Counted from the stretch's first letter, positions 1-10,668 are shown. The stretch: DNA of 64,000 nucleotides from Muscardinus avellanarius (GCA_963383645.1 OY726557.1:129165174-129229173); one strand, 5' to 3'. Made by a program: numbers and translations. Notes: generated by a model from the letters alone, not told the origin.

Positions 1-23
1 TTTTACTTTTAATTAATTTTTAG

Positions 24-208
24 GGGGGTACTGGAAGTTGAAACCAGAGGCATTCTACCTTCAAGCTACAAACATTTCTTATTTGAAACAAGGTCTCATT
101 AGGCTGCTGAGAGCCTTTCTAAATTGCTGAGGCTGGCTTTGAACCTGCTATCCTCCAGTCTCAGCCTCCCAAGTATTAGGATTACAGGCATGTACTACCA
201 CACCCGGC
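24..208 (-). repeat. 7SL-ID SINE, type III, old
   Basis: Reads 'gtactggaagttgaaacc' into 'accacacccggc', the reversed tail-then-head order of the dimer. CpGs are mostly lost and the tail monomer is diverged, so this is an old copy. Confidence 0.85.
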
Positions 209-769
209 ATTGAAATTTTAACTAATGCTTTTCAACCCATAGTATGTGGACCAGGTCAGACTTAATCTGGAATTTAGATTTGGTTCTGGCTTTTAAGGAG
301 CTCTCAACAAAATTGGAAGGCGCCATACATAGAGATTGAAAGAATAATTAAAGAAGACTGGATGGACTGTTTTCATAATGCCTCTATAGAATCGAGCTAA
401 GACACCAGCTGATTTAGATCTCCCAACTCCAGCAAGCAACTTTTTGAACTATGTCTGATTGTGATTTTCATGGTGGAGTTACATTTGTTTTATTGCCCAA
501 ATTGTAAGGTTCCAATTTCTCAGTATAATGCTAAACAGCTTGCTGGCATTCTTCTCGAAAGAGGGAATTTGCAAAGTCAATGAATTTTGGAAGGGGGTGG
601 GGATTCATCAAATTGGTTCATTAAAAAATGAATGAACCGCGCTCAGAGAGGCTCCACGTTTAACAGCCCTCTGGGGTTAGACTGTTAGGTGACATGTAGC
701 TTCTTTTCATGTTAAAGGGATACTCTGGGCTACAAGTGAAAGTGAAGCCCTTGAGTATATAGTCATAGT
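209..769. other. Unique non-coding stretch
   Basis: No recognisable repeat, open frame or RNA gene. It is AT-rich with scattered short homopolymers. Confidence 0.5.
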
Positions 770-925
770 CAAACTTCATAACTTTAGTCTTAGTTTCAAC
801 TACAAAACGGGACTAATAAGATCAACCTTTCAGGATCATTGAGAAGGATTATTAAAATAAAAGTCCCCAACAGAGTGCCGTGATAAAATGGTCAATAAAT
901 AATAATTAATATTGCTATTTTATCA
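770..925 (+). repeat. MIR SINE fragment
   Basis: Shows the degenerate MIR order: a 'cttagtttcaactacaaaac' block (consensus CTCAGTTTCCTCATCTGTAAAAT), then 'gagaaggattattaaa', 'acagagtgccgtga' and 'gtcaataaat'. An ancient tRNA-derived mammalian SINE, heavily mutated. Confidence 0.75.
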
Positions 926-1301
926 GTAGTGCTTGGCCAGTGGGAAGAATTCACTACTAGTAAATAGCAGTGGTATTCATTCGTTACTATTTTTATTGCG
1001 CTAGATAACAGAGGGTGTTTATTTAAAAATTAAAACTAGAAGCAGAACGGCCTAAATTTCTCGTCTCTCTTTCTAAGGATTTTAAGTTGTCCCAAAAAGA
1101 TTCCTTTTCATAATCATAGGGGGAGTGGCCTTAGTCAAGTATTTTGTAGGAGAAAAGAGTCAGAGTTTCAGTTGAATGGTAGCCCATTTGTACCATTGTT
1201 ATGTAGAACACCAAGAAATAAGCATTTTCCAGCAGCCCTCCAAACCTACTCCTTAAGAGTGCGGGCACAAAGGGGGGGGGCTGCAGCTTCCTAAGAAAAA
1301 A
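926..1301. other. Unique non-coding stretch
   Basis: Nothing recognisable except a run of nine G at 1272-1280. Confidence 0.45.
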
Positions 1302-1305
1302 ATAT

Positions 1306-1340
<35 letters not shown>

Positions 1341-1545
1341 TTTGGTGGTACTGGGGGTGGAACCCAGGGGCTTTTCTATCTCCGGGCTATACTCCCAGAC
1401 CTATTTTATACTTTATTTGAAAACAGGGTCTCACTAAGTTGCTGAGAGCCTCACTAAGTAGCTGAGGCTGGCTTCGAACCTGTGTATTCCTCCTGTCTCA
1501 GCCTCCCAAGCGCTGGGATTACAAGTGTGTGCCACCACGCCTGGC
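1302..1545 (-). repeat. 7SL-ID SINE, type II, with (TTTA)n tail
   Basis: A (TTTA)n tail at 1302-1341 precedes 'tggtactgggggtggaac'. The head contains 'cttcgaacctgtg' and ends 'ccaccacgcctggc'. Confidence 0.9.
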
Positions 1546-1577
1546 TAAAACACCTTTTTTATATAAACGTCAATCTT

Positions 1578-1789
1578 GCCGGGCGTGGTGGCGCACGCTT
1601 GTGATCCCTGCGCTTGGGAGGTGGAGACAGGAGGACCGCACAGGTTCACAGCCACAGGAGGACTGCACAGGTTCAAAGCCAGCCTCGCTGGCTTAAGAGA
1701 CCCTGTTTCCAAATAAAATATAAAAAATAGGTCTGAGAGTGTAGCCCTGGTGGAGGTAGAAGGGTTCCATCCCCAGTACCACCAAAAAA
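1578..1789 (+). repeat. 7SL-ID SINE, type IIb, internal duplication
   Basis: Starts 'gccgggcgtggtggcgcac' and ends in an A-run after 'cagtaccacc'. Flanked by the 9-bp TSD 'gtcaatctt' (1569-1577 and 1790-1798). The head carries a 27-bp tandem duplication (1627-1653 and 1654-1680, two mismatches) spanning the box B region. Confidence 0.93.
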
Positions 1790-1798
1790 GTCAATCTT

Positions 1799-2145
1799 TT
1801 GTGGAATAACGCCATAGTAACTACTTATAAATATAAGGAAACAGTAAACTGCTCTAAAAAAAGATTGTGAACATTTGTGATGGTTGTTGTTTTACCTTTT
1901 GTATTTATCGATTTGTTTCTTTTGTTGTTGATTCCTTTAAAGCAGGGCCACCCAAATTATGAATGACGGGGAATGGCGTTCCAGGGCAGTGTCCATCTGG
2001 AGGCCAGCGTTCTGCCTGGTGCGTGACCTGGGTGCTCACTCTGAGGACCAAGGCAATGGCTGTGCTGACTTGTTTAGATTCATTAGTATGTGTAACAAGG
2101 CGGCTGTGTAGGAGACACGTGACTCTGAGAAACAAGACATCTGCG
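1799..2145. other. Unique non-coding stretch
   Basis: No repeat recognised. Overlapping short frames on both strands are not protein-like. Confidence 0.45.
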
Positions 2146-2210
2146 CTGAGGCTGTCCTGGAGCACTTCTGTCTCAGCCTCCCGGAATGCTGGGATTACCA
2201 CGCCCAGCTT
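2146..2210 (-). repeat. 7SL head fragment of SINE
   Basis: Only the 5' part of the head remains ('ctcagcctcccggaatgctg' to 'ccacgcccagc'). The tail half is missing. Confidence 0.7.
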
Positions 2211-2341
2211 CCCCAGCCCTTTTATGTTTTATTTTGAGACAGGATCTAACTAAATTGCTAGGGCCATCCTCAAACCTGGGGTCCTCCTGCCTCAGTCTCC
2301 CTAGTCCTGGGATTAGGGGTTATGTGCCACCACACTCGGCT
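2211..2341 (-). repeat. 7SL head fragment of SINE, type III
   Basis: Contains 'ttttgagacaggatc' and 'ctgcctcagtctccc' and ends 'ccaccacactcggc'. The ID-like half is absent. Confidence 0.75.
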
Positions 2342-2394
2342 TATGCCACTTTATTTCATTCAAATACTAAATACTTTTTAAATTTTTATAAAGA

Positions 2395-2500
2395 AAGAAT
2401 AAAAAGGAAATAAGGAAGAGGGGAGGAGAGGGAAGAAAATGGAGAGAAGGAAGAGGAAGGAGCGAAAGGAAGATAGGAAGAAAAGGAGGAAAACAGGTGC
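2395..2500. repeat. Purine-rich low-complexity tract
   Basis: Almost pure A/G (GGAA/GAAG-type repeats) for about 100 bases. It reads as a lysine/arginine-rich frame, which is composition and not a gene. Confidence 0.7.
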
Positions 2501-2540
2501 CCAGCTCTGGGGGGGAAATCCATTCTTTCTGCTCTTTCTT

Positions 2541-2544
2541 CCAT

Positions 2545-2579
<35 letters not shown>

Positions 2580-2789
2580 TTGTCTTTTTTTGTACTGGAG
2601 ATTGGAACCCAGGGCATTCTACCACTGAGCTACACCCCCAGTATCTTTTTATTTATCGTTTGTTCTGAAACAGGGTCTTGGTAGGCTGCTGAGTCTCACT
2701 ATAGCGCTGAGGCTGGCTTCCAACCTGCCATCCTCCTGTTTCAGCCTCCCAAGTACTGGGATTACAGACATGAACCGCCATGCCTGGCT
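2541..2789 (-). repeat. 7SL-ID SINE, type III, with (TTTA)n tail
   Basis: (TTTA)n at 2541-2580, then 'gtactggagattggaaccc'. The head ends 'gccatgcctggct'. Confidence 0.87.
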
Positions 2790-2802
2790 CCGTATGTTTT
2801 TC

Positions 2803-3001
2803 TTTTCTTTTTTTTTTTTTTTTCTTTTGGTGGTACTGGGGGTGGAACCCAGAGGCTTTCTACCTCCCAGACTTTTTTTATATTTTATTTGGAAACAGGG
2901 GTCTCATTAAGTTGCTGAGAGCCTCACTAAGTAGCTGAGGCTGGCTCCTGTCTCAGCCTCCCAAGCGCGGGGATTACAAGCGCGTGCCACCACGCCCGGC
3001 T
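2803..3001 (-). repeat. 7SL-ID SINE, type II, internally deleted
   Basis: A T-rich tail leads into 'tggtactgggggtggaac'. About 20 bases are missing in the head, where 'gaggctggctcctgtctc' joins directly. Imperfect TSD: 'ctccgtatgttttt' on the left and 'ctccttatgcttttt' on the right. Confidence 0.88.
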
Positions 3002-3540
3002 CCTTATGCTTTTTGATAGGAATAATTGGGAAGTTTGAATGGGTAATTTGAAAATGAGACTTGCTGTAGGAGAAAAATCTGTTTGCCAATAAGTAAATCT
3101 GTGAGGTACAGTAGCGCCTGAGTTAATGCTAAGAAATCCGCCAGTGCCCTGGTTACATATAGGTACCAATGATTTGTTTCTGAGCGTTTGTCTGCCTTCT
3201 GCTGCTCCCTCCTTTAAGGGACCTACATCCACACACCCAATTCCTTGGGTATTCCTTCACATTCTCCTGGACCTATTGACACTTTTCATTTTTCAAGACT
3301 CTGTGCTAGCTACTTTTACTCTCTCATCTTTGAAAACCAGGCGGGGCACAAATGGTTATTGTCGTTTTAGAAACAAAGAAAAAGAAGAAAGAAAAAAAAG
3401 ACAGAGTCACGTTCAAAACCCTTTCTCAGTTACAAAGCTAATCTCTAGAAGAGACCAATGCGCGTCCACTTTCCTAACTCGAAATCCAGCGCTGCTTCCA
3501 GTTGCAACCCTGCTGGCCTTCGAATTCCATTCAGCCTCTG

Positions 3541-3755
3541 GAACTGGCCCGGATCCACCCGGTTCCCCAAGGCCACCGACTGCCGGGCCTCGGAGGATCA
3601 CGGCTGCCTGCCCCCGGCCTCTGCAGCGGGACCCCGTCCGGGCGACACCTGGGGCCCCGCGGCCGGCCGTGCGCCCCGCCGGGAGCCTCCGGAGGCCCCG
3701 GGCTCGGCCGCGGCTCCCCACCGCCTCGGCCGCCCAGCCCGGCGGAAGGGGCTGC
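3541..3755. promoter_or_regulatory. CpG island, candidate promoter
   Basis: I count 28 CpG dinucleotides in about 215 bases, in very GC-rich sequence ('ccccgcggccggccgtgcgc'). CpG is otherwise scarce in the window outside young repeats. Undepleted CpG implies a region unmethylated in the germ line, usually a promoter. No transcript direction or first exon can be read from the sequence. It could also be a regulatory island without a gene. Confidence 0.55.
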
Positions 3756-5062
3756 GTGGCTGCCTGAGCTGTTTATTTCACTACCGAGTTGGCAAGGATG
3801 GGAGTTGTTGATTTACAATTAGAAGCAGCATGCTTCTTCAAATATTAATATTAATCACTACAATAGCCGAACACATGAAAAGACCTTTTCATCTTCAAAG
3901 CACTCTGCAGACATGAACTCATTAGCTCTTCCTGCCAGGTAAGCGGGAATCTCGGCTCTCGGGCCGGCCACTCGCGGCCCTCGCGGCTTTAATCCCTGGC
4001 TGCTGACCCCCGATCGCCTTCTCCCCAGATAAAAAGGAGGCGTAGCGATCCAGGGCCACTGATGGGAGTTAAAGTGTCAGTAATTTCACAAACCAAATGG
4101 AGCTGCCAGTTATCATTTTAGGATCTGTATTTCCTGGTTGGATGTTTTGTTTTTGTTTTAGTTTTTTAAAAAATTCTCTTCCCCCACCCCCAGTTGCATG
4201 GGAGGGGTACAAAATAAGAAGAAAGAATGGTCTTATGATTAAAAAAAGAAAGAGGAGTAATTAAAAAAAAAAACCTGCAATCAAATTTCTTGCATATTTT
4301 TTTTTGCACAGTTCATTCCCAGAAAAGGATACTTTGAAAGGAGGTGATAGAGACCAAAATGATTTTAACAGGAGAGAAACCGCAAAGTGGAAATGCCTGA
4401 TGTAACTTTAGTTAGTGATGATGGGGCCCGCTGCCATCTGCACCCCCAGGCTCTCCAGAGCAGGGCCGCTTGGGGTCCAGCCTCGCCTGCAGTGGGAAAC
4501 GTGTTACCTTGAATGGCAGCCGCCCTCTGTCCAGCCACCCGCACCCACTGCAACTACAGCCCAAGAGACTGGCAGACCCTGGGGAACCGCGAGGCCCAAG
4601 ACAGCAGAAAAACCCCCTAACGGGCCAGTTTACCTCGCAAGACTCAAACCTGCTGCAATTTCTTTTCTATAAAAGCAATCCATTAAGACACTAGGGAAGG
4701 AAAAACATTTTTTTTAAAAAAAAAAAAAGCAAAACAATATGCTCACTTGGAATGAGAGAGAAAAACTTTCTATTTTTCTGTCCAACTACAGCTGTATTTC
4801 TTTGGAAGTGCTCCAGTATGTGAAGAAAATTCAGAGCTTGCAACAAGTCCCCTGTGAGGATCGAAACCGTGCGTGATTTTGCTTTTGGGGAAAGAATGAC
4901 ACACAGTCTTGATCTCAGATTAATCTAACACGGTTCAGCAGTATTTTTGAAAACTTGGATTAAACAAATGAATGGCTGAATTTAGGGAGATGTAACAAGA
5001 GGAAGAGAAATTTGCTCGTATCTGGAAAGTTTCCATCAATTTACCCTGTAATTCCACAAAAT

Positions 5063-5081
5063 GGGGTGGGGTGGGGTGGGG
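5063..5081 (+). other. G-quadruplex motif
   Basis: Four GGGG runs separated by single T bases, a canonical short-loop intramolecular G4 motif, inside the SINE-free block. Confidence 0.75.
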
Positions 5082-5624
5082 AGGCAGGGAAAGAGAATGA
5101 ATGGAAAGTCTGAAGCAGATACTCACACCTCACTTACTATTTTGCCGGAGAAACAAGATGAAGAGAAGCTATCGAGTGAGCCTCCGACCAGGTCAGCGGT
5201 CTCTTTCCAACTACCTGCGGGAATCCTCGGCTCTGTGGCTGAAGAGGATGCGAAGACCATAATGTTTCTAATAGAGCTGCCTTTTAAATTGGGGGGTGTG
5301 GTCAAGCCAGGGAAAGCTGGAAGAGGCGGTCTTCTGCTGGCCCCTGGCACCAGGGCAGCTGGTCCTGTGGTCCACGCCGGAAGCAAAGTGTCACCGGCGA
5401 CACGAGTCACATCTTGTTTTGCATCCTTTGAAATATGCTTTTGCTATATATTACTCAGTCGGGGAGAGAAATAAGGAGGGAGATTAGCGAAAGAGAGCTA
5501 GCTCTGCAGGATAACGCTGTTTACCTACAGAGGATGCATTATGACTATCCATGCTCCACATAACTTCACCGTCTCAACGAAGCCCTATTAACCAAGGCTA
5601 GGGTAAACTCCTTTTAAAAATTTT

Positions 5625-5846
5625 TTTACTTTATTTTATTTTATTTTTTGGCACAGAGTAATGAACCCTGGAGCAGTCAACCTCCAAGCTATAACCCCAA
5701 CCCTTTTTACTTTTCACTTTGAAACAGGGTCTCACTAGGTTGCTGAAGGTTTCATTAAGTTGCTGAGGCTGGCCTTGAACACTCATCCTCCTACCTCAAC
5801 CTCCCAAATACTGGAGTTATGTAGGCCTATGGTACCACACTCTACG
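5625..5846 (-). repeat. 7SL-ID SINE, type III, degenerate
   Basis: Tail monomer 'ggcacagagtaatgaaccc' and head 'gaaacagggtctcactaggt' are recognisable. The 5' end is worn ('ggtaccacactctacg'). Confidence 0.8.
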
Positions 5847-5874
5847 AAAGAGCTCCTTTAAAGCCAGTTTAAGA

Positions 5875-6117
5875 AGCCGGAGGTGAAGCGGGGCCTGGGG
5901 ATGCACACTTGTAATTCCAGTGCTTGAGAGGCTGAGACAGGAGAACTGCGCAGGTTTGAAGCCAGCCTCAGACACTTAGTGAGGCTTTCAGCAGCTCAGT
6001 GAAATTCTGTTTCCAAATAAATTATAAAATAGATCTGGGAGTATATCCCGGAGGTAGAAATGCCCCTGGGTTCCACTCCCAGAACCACAAAATGAATGAA
6101 TGAATAAATAAATAAAT
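5875..6117 (+). repeat. 7SL-ID SINE, type II, with 15-bp TSD
   Basis: Flanked by the exact TSD 'aaagccagtttaaga' (5860-5874 and 6118-6132). The head has 'gcgcaggtttgaagccagc' and the 3' tail is (GAATAAAT)n-like. Confidence 0.93.
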
Positions 6118-6341
6118 AAAGCCAGTTTAAGAGACTGTGGACACTCAAGATGTCTCTGGCACACCGAACCGCTCAGCCTGTTAACCTGATATGAATGCCG
6201 TTTTCCTGCCAAGACAGTAATGCAGTTGTGCCTCTACTATATGGGGTAAGTTCTGAGGAGTACAGGTTGGTGAGTTTACCCTTCTGTCAATATGGAAACT
6301 GTTATAGTGTGTAGTTAAACAAAGAAAGATCACAGTGACAA

Positions 6342-6549
6342 GCTGAGTGTGGTGGTACACACTTGTAATCCCAGTACTTAGTACTTGGGAGGCTGAGACA
6401 GGGGGATCACAGGTTCGAGGCACACAACTACTCAGCTACTTAGTGAGGCTCTCTGCAACTTACTGAGCTCCTGTTTCAAAATAAAGAATAAAAAATAGGG
6501 CTGGAGGTGTAGCTGGGAGAGAGAAAGCCCCTGGGTTCGATCTCCAGTA

Positions 6550-6588
<39 letters not shown>

Positions 6589-6590
6589 AA
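6342..6590 (+). repeat. 7SL-ID SINE, type I, (CA)n tail
   Basis: Starts 'gctgagtgtggtggtacac' and ends 'cagtaccacacaca' into (CA)n at 6550-6584. A short internal duplication 'agtactt/agtacttg' lies near 6373. Confidence 0.9.
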
Positions 6591-6591
6591 G

Positions 6592-6790
6592 CCAAGCATG
6601 ATGGTGCACGCTTGTAATCCTAGCATTTGGGAGGCTGAGACGAGAAGATTGTGGTTCACAGACGGCCTCAGCTACTTAGTGAGGCCCTCTGCAACTCAGA
6701 CCCTGTCTCAAGGTAAAGAATAAAAAATAGGGCCGGGGGTGTAGCTCTGAGAATGCTCCTGGGTTCACCTCCCAGTACCACACACACATT
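6592..6790 (+). repeat. 7SL-ID SINE, type I
   Basis: Directly follows the previous copy in the same orientation. Runs 'gccaagcatgatggtgcac' to 'cagtaccacacacac'. Confidence 0.9.
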
Positions 6791-7168
6791 AAAAAGAAAT
6801 CACAGGACCTATAAGATTGTATGTGAACACTCTGATGTATGCAGTCTGTCTTGATTGAAAGGTCCTGTGTGACCGCTGACGTACAGCGGTGTATGGAAGA
6901 GAACTGATGGAATCAGGGGATGGGACTTCTGAAAAGTAAAGCTAAATCGGCCCCTTCTTGCAAATTCTGGTTTTAAGTGATCTCTAAAGTAGATGAGTGT
7001 CAATGGCCCTAATTCATCAGTCAGAGTGTGGGAATAAAAATACAGAAATATTCATGCAGATATGTTTCATTTAGAGAATGATGAGCAATATAAAAGTCTT
7101 GCATCTCCTTTAGGTAAAAACAAAAAAGTTACTATATAATCGCACTTTCATAAATAGTGTTATTTCAT
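6791..7168. other. Unique non-coding stretch
   Basis: No repeat or gene recognised. Confidence 0.45.
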
Positions 7169-7382
7169 CAGGCGTGGTGGCGCACACTTGTAATCCCAGC
7201 ATCCGGGAGGCTGAGACCAGAGGATTGCGGTTCGAGGACCGCCTCAGCTACTTTGTGAGGCCCTCTGCAACTTAGTGAGACCCTGTTTCCAAATAGAGAA
7301 TAAAAAATAGGGCAAGGGCTGTAGCTCAGAGGTCAAATGCCTCTGGGTTTCATCCCCAGACCCTCAAAAAAATAAAATAAAT
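7169..7382 (+). repeat. 7SL-ID SINE, type I
   Basis: Head 'caggcgtggtggcgcacac'. The tail ends 'ccccagaccctcaaaaaa', a variant tail that recurs elsewhere as 'aacccgc'. Confidence 0.9.
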
Positions 7383-7590
7383 AGCTGGGCATGGTGTCGC
7401 ACACTTGTGATCCCAGCATTTGGGAGGCTGAGACAGGAGGATTGCAGGTTCGAGGACAGCCTCAGCAAGTTGTGACACACTCATCATCCTAGTAAGACCC
7501 TGTTCCAAAATAAAAACAAAATAGGGCTGGTGGTATAGCTCAGAGGTAGAATGCCCCTGAATTCATTCCCCTAATACCACACACAAAAAC
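7383..7590 (+). repeat. 7SL-ID SINE, type III
   Basis: Abuts the preceding copy. The head middle 'acactcatcatcctagtaag' is type III. Confidence 0.88.
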
Positions 7591-7600
7591 AACTAAGCCT

Positions 7601-7823
7601 TTTATTTTATTTCTTTTTCTCATGGTACTGGGGATTGAATCCAAAGGCATCCTACCTCCAAACGACACCCTCAGGCCTATTTCTTAATTTTATTTTGAAA
7701 CAGAGTCTCACCAGATTGCTGAGGGTCTCACTAAATTGCTGAGGTTGGCTTTGAACCTGTGATCTTCCTGTCTCAGCCTCCCAAGTACTGGGATTGCAAG
7801 CATGTGCCACCATGCCTAGCTAA
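7601..7823 (-). repeat. 7SL-ID SINE, type III, 10-bp TSD
   Basis: Flanked by 'aactaagcct' (7591-7600 and 7824-7833). It inserted just downstream of the plus-strand copy, giving a tail-to-tail pair. Confidence 0.92.
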
Positions 7824-7928
7824 AACTAAGCCTCTTCTTCTAAGATTCCATTGACTTTGAGTAATAGATGAGAGTTGAAATTTATCAAGTTTTGCTTCTT
7901 TTCATCTTTAATAGAGAAGTGTTCCTCC

Positions 7929-8145
7929 AGGCCCAGTGATACACAATTCTAATCCTAGTACTTGGGAGGCTGAGATAGGATTGCAGGTTTGAGGCCAGCC
8001 TCAGAAACCGAGCAAGACCCTCTACAACTTAGCAAAACTCTGTTTCAAAATAATAAAAAATAGAAAGGGCTGGCAGTGTAGCTTGGAAGTAGGACATCCC
8101 TGGGTCCAATCCCCAGTACCAAAAAAATAAAAAAATTAAAAAATA
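7929..8145 (+). repeat. 7SL-ID SINE, type III, old
   Basis: 'ggcccagtgatacacaattc' head, 'gggctggcagtgtagcttgg' tail, A-rich end. Confidence 0.82.
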
Positions 8146-8268
8146 CAAGCGCTTAACTTTGAAAATCCATAAAAATCTAATGTTATTCAGAGGACTATCA
8201 TCGTTATTCTTTGTTGTACAAAGTTAACAGTGCAGTTAAAGTCATGTTGTATTTAAATCAAAATTTAA

Positions 8269-8476
8269 GCTAGTTGTGGTAGAACAGGCTTGTAATCCCA
8301 GTACTTGTGAGGCTGAGACAGGAGGATCGCAGGTTCGAGGACAGCCTCAGCAAGTAGTGAGACTGTCATCAACCTAGTGAGATGTTGTTTCAAAGTAAAA
8401 ATAAAACAGGGCTGGGTGTGTATCTCAGAGATAGAATGCCTCTGAGTGCAATCCCCAGTACCACACACACCAAAAA
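8269..8476 (+). repeat. 7SL-ID SINE, type III
   Basis: Head 'gctagttgtggtagaacagg' with 'actgtcatcaacctagtgag'. Ends 'cagtaccacacacacc'. Confidence 0.87.
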
Positions 8477-8773
8477 AGAACAAATAAATAATGAGGTAAG
8501 ATTTGTTGTTCACGTTTTGCTCCTGCGCATTGGAGTAGTCTGAAAGAAGAGATAACATTATTGGTTTGGTTTAGTTTAGTACATGTTTGTAGCAGGCACT
8601 GTTCTAGGCACTAGAAATCCAGTTTGCACCATCAAGGGAAGACAACCACAGCGAGCAATCACCTCCACAGAGTGCAACGCGTGCTCTGAGAGGAGGCTGG
8701 GATGCTGAGGGGGCCTCTGCCTGTCCCACTGGCCTACGTGGTTCTAGCACGCTGACCCACTGAAGTGTGTGGT
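8477..8773. other. Unique stretch with possible L2/MIR relic
   Basis: 'gtagcaggcactgttctagg' near 8590 resembles the conserved 3' block of reversed L2/MIR repeats. The remainder is unassigned. Confidence 0.4.
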
Positions 8774-8944
8774 TGGGAGGCTGGGACAGGAGGATCGCAG
8801 TTTGCGGACAGCCTCGGCTACTTAGGGAGCCCCTTTGCAACTCAGTGACAACCTGTTTCAAAATAAAGAATAAAAAATAGGACTGAGGGTGTAGCTCGGA
8901 GGTAGGATGCCCCTGGGTTCCATCCCCAGTAACACACACAAAAA
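8774..8944 (+). repeat. 7SL-ID SINE, type I, 5'-truncated
   Basis: Lacks the first ~40 bases of the head, yet is flanked by the 11-bp TSD 'aagtgtgtggt' (8763-8773 and 8945-8955). The truncation therefore happened during insertion. Confidence 0.92.
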
Positions 8945-8955
8945 AAGTGTGTGGT

Positions 8956-9385
8956 CAATTAAATCAGTCACAGCTATTACAATTGTATCTACTGGGTTTG
9001 AAAGAGAATTGAACAAAAATTGAGGAACAAGACTTGGACTCTTTCCCTCCAGTTGTTTTGGGCTGGTTACTGAGGGACTGGAGTTTGGAGATGCCGACCA
9101 AGAGCTCCTAGAAACAGTAATCCTGTGGTACCTTTGCTCTGTCCTCTGCTGCTATCATGTGTGGAAGGGAATAGACTGGAAATCAGATGGTGCAGAGTAA
9201 ACCATCACTGGCCAGAAATGGCCTGGAGAATGCTCATGAAAGTAGCTAAGTTTTGTCTTCAACAGTATCTCAAGAAATACATCATTAGATGGGTATCCAC
9301 ATTAAAAACAATTGGACTCTTTATATACCGAAAATACGGGTGCCTTATCAGATACGTGATCTGCAAATATTTTCCTTTTCACTTT
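8956..9385. other. Unique non-coding stretch
   Basis: A 196-codon frame starts in this stretch but runs into SINE sequence, so it is not a gene. No family is recognised. Confidence 0.45.
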
Positions 9386-9396
9386 CTTGATAGTGT

Positions 9397-9837
9397 TCTT
9401 TGTGTGTGTGTGTGTGTTACTAGGAATGGAACCCAGAGGCATTATATCTCCAAGCTACGCCTCAACCCTATTTCTTGTTATTTATTATTTATTAATTTGT
9501 TATTTATTTATTTATTTATTTATTTTGGTGATGGTACTGGGGTTCCTGGAAACCCTTCTATCCCCGGGCTACACTCCCAGACCTTTTTTTTTTGGAAACA
9601 GGGTCTCTTAAGCCAGTGCGGCTGGCTTCGAACCTGTGCAATCCTCCTGTCTCCGCCTCAAGCGCGGGGATTACAAGCGTGCGCCACCACGCCCGGCTCT
9701 TGTTCTTTATTTTAAAACAGGGTCTCACTAAGTTGCAGAGGGCCTCGTTAAGTAGCTAAGGCTGGCCTCGAACCACGATCCTCCTGTCTCAGCCTCCCAA
9801 GTACTGGGATTACAAGTGTGCGCCACCACACTCGGCT
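9397..9837 (-). repeat. 7SL-ID SINE, type I, split by another SINE
   Basis: The tail half is at 9404-9480 and the head half at 9698-9837. Imperfect TSDs 'ttgatagtgttctttg' and 'ttgatagtactctttg' flank the whole composite. Confidence 0.88.
9481..9697 (-). repeat. Nested 7SL-ID SINE, type IIb
   Basis: A (TTAT)n tail, then 'ggtactggggttcctgg' through 'ccaccacgcccggc'. Inserted in the outer copy with TSD 'tcttgtt'. Confidence 0.9.
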
Positions 9838-9861
9838 TTTTGATAGTACTCTTTGACATAC

Positions 9862-9862
9862 A

Positions 9863-9911
<49 letters not shown>
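9862..9911. repeat. (TG)n microsatellite
   Basis: About 25 uninterrupted TG units, followed by 'cgcatgcacg'. Confidence 0.97.
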
Positions 9912-9916
<5 letters not shown>

Positions 9917-10147
9917 ATGCACGTTAGTTGGAACTGGACCCAGGACTCCTACAATATGCAAAAATTAACTCCAAATGAACCAGAGACCTGACAGCAGAAC
10001 TGAAACTACAAAAACTCTAAGAAGGAAACATAAGAGAAAACTTTGTGACTTTGAATTTGTCAGTAATTCTCTTGAACATAACACCAAAGGTACAGGCAAC
10101 AACAGATAAAAATAGATAAGTTGTATTTCATTAAAATGAAAATTTTG

Positions 10148-10339
10148 TCAGACATGTGGTAGCATATGTCTATAAACCCAGCAACTCTGGAGGCTGAGGC
10201 AGGGGTAGCGCAAGTTCGAGGCCAGCATGGGAAACTTAGCAAGACCCTGTCTCAAAATAAAAATAATAAGGATCTGGAAATTTGGCTCAGTGGTAGAGCA
10301 ATCCTGGGTTCAATTCCACCAAAAAAAGAAAGAAAGAAA

Positions 10340-10394
<55 letters not shown>

Positions 10395-10408
10395 GAAGGA
10401 AGAAGAAA
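10148..10408 (+). repeat. 7SL-ID SINE, unusual tail monomer, (GAAA)n
   Basis: The tail monomer 'tttggctcagtggtagagca' is closer to tRNA-Ala/ID than in other copies. Ends in (GAAA)n at 10321-10395. Confidence 0.85.
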
Positions 10409-10426
10409 AAGACAAAAACTTGTATA

Positions 10427-10619
10427 ACTGGGCATGATTGTGCACACCTGTAGTCCCAGTACTTGTGAGGCTAAGACAGGAGGATTACAGTTTCAAGGCC
10501 AGCCTCAGCAAGTAGTGAGACTCTCATCAATCTAGTGAGACCATGTTTCAAAATAAAATAAAAAATAAGGCTAGGGTTGTACCTTGGAGGTAGAATGCCC
10601 CTGAGTTAAATCCCTAGTA

Positions 10620-10664
<45 letters not shown>
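10427..10664 (+). repeat. 7SL-ID SINE, type III, (CA)n tail
   Basis: 'actgggcatgattgtgcac' head, 'gactctcatcaatctagtga' middle, (CA)n at 10620-10664. Confidence 0.9.

Positions 10665-10668
<4 letters not shown>

Larger units (their letters stand above)
3002..5620. other. SINE-free unique block with CpG island
   Basis: About 2.6 kb with no young SINE, in a window averaging more than one per kilobase. It holds the CpG island at 3541-3755, a smaller CpG cluster near 3955-4050, a TATA-like ATAAAAAG at 4030-4037 and a G-quadruplex motif at 5063-5081. Segment 3880-3950 faintly resembles MIR. A 213-codon frame (3126-3767) crosses the island, but its GC-rich part is only Pro/Arg/Ala composition, and I do not call it a gene. 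Confidence 0.6.

Noticed and set aside
3126..3767. 213-codon plus-strand frame through the CpG island as a possible first exon
   Set aside because: The GC-rich half is Pro/Arg/Ala composition and overlapping frames are open in parallel. No splice-supported structure or family motif is visible.
6720..6775. tRNA genes at sequences like 'gtgtagctc...ggttcacctcc'
   Set aside because: These are the ID-like halves of the SINE. They lack the anticodon arm and cannot fold as tRNA.
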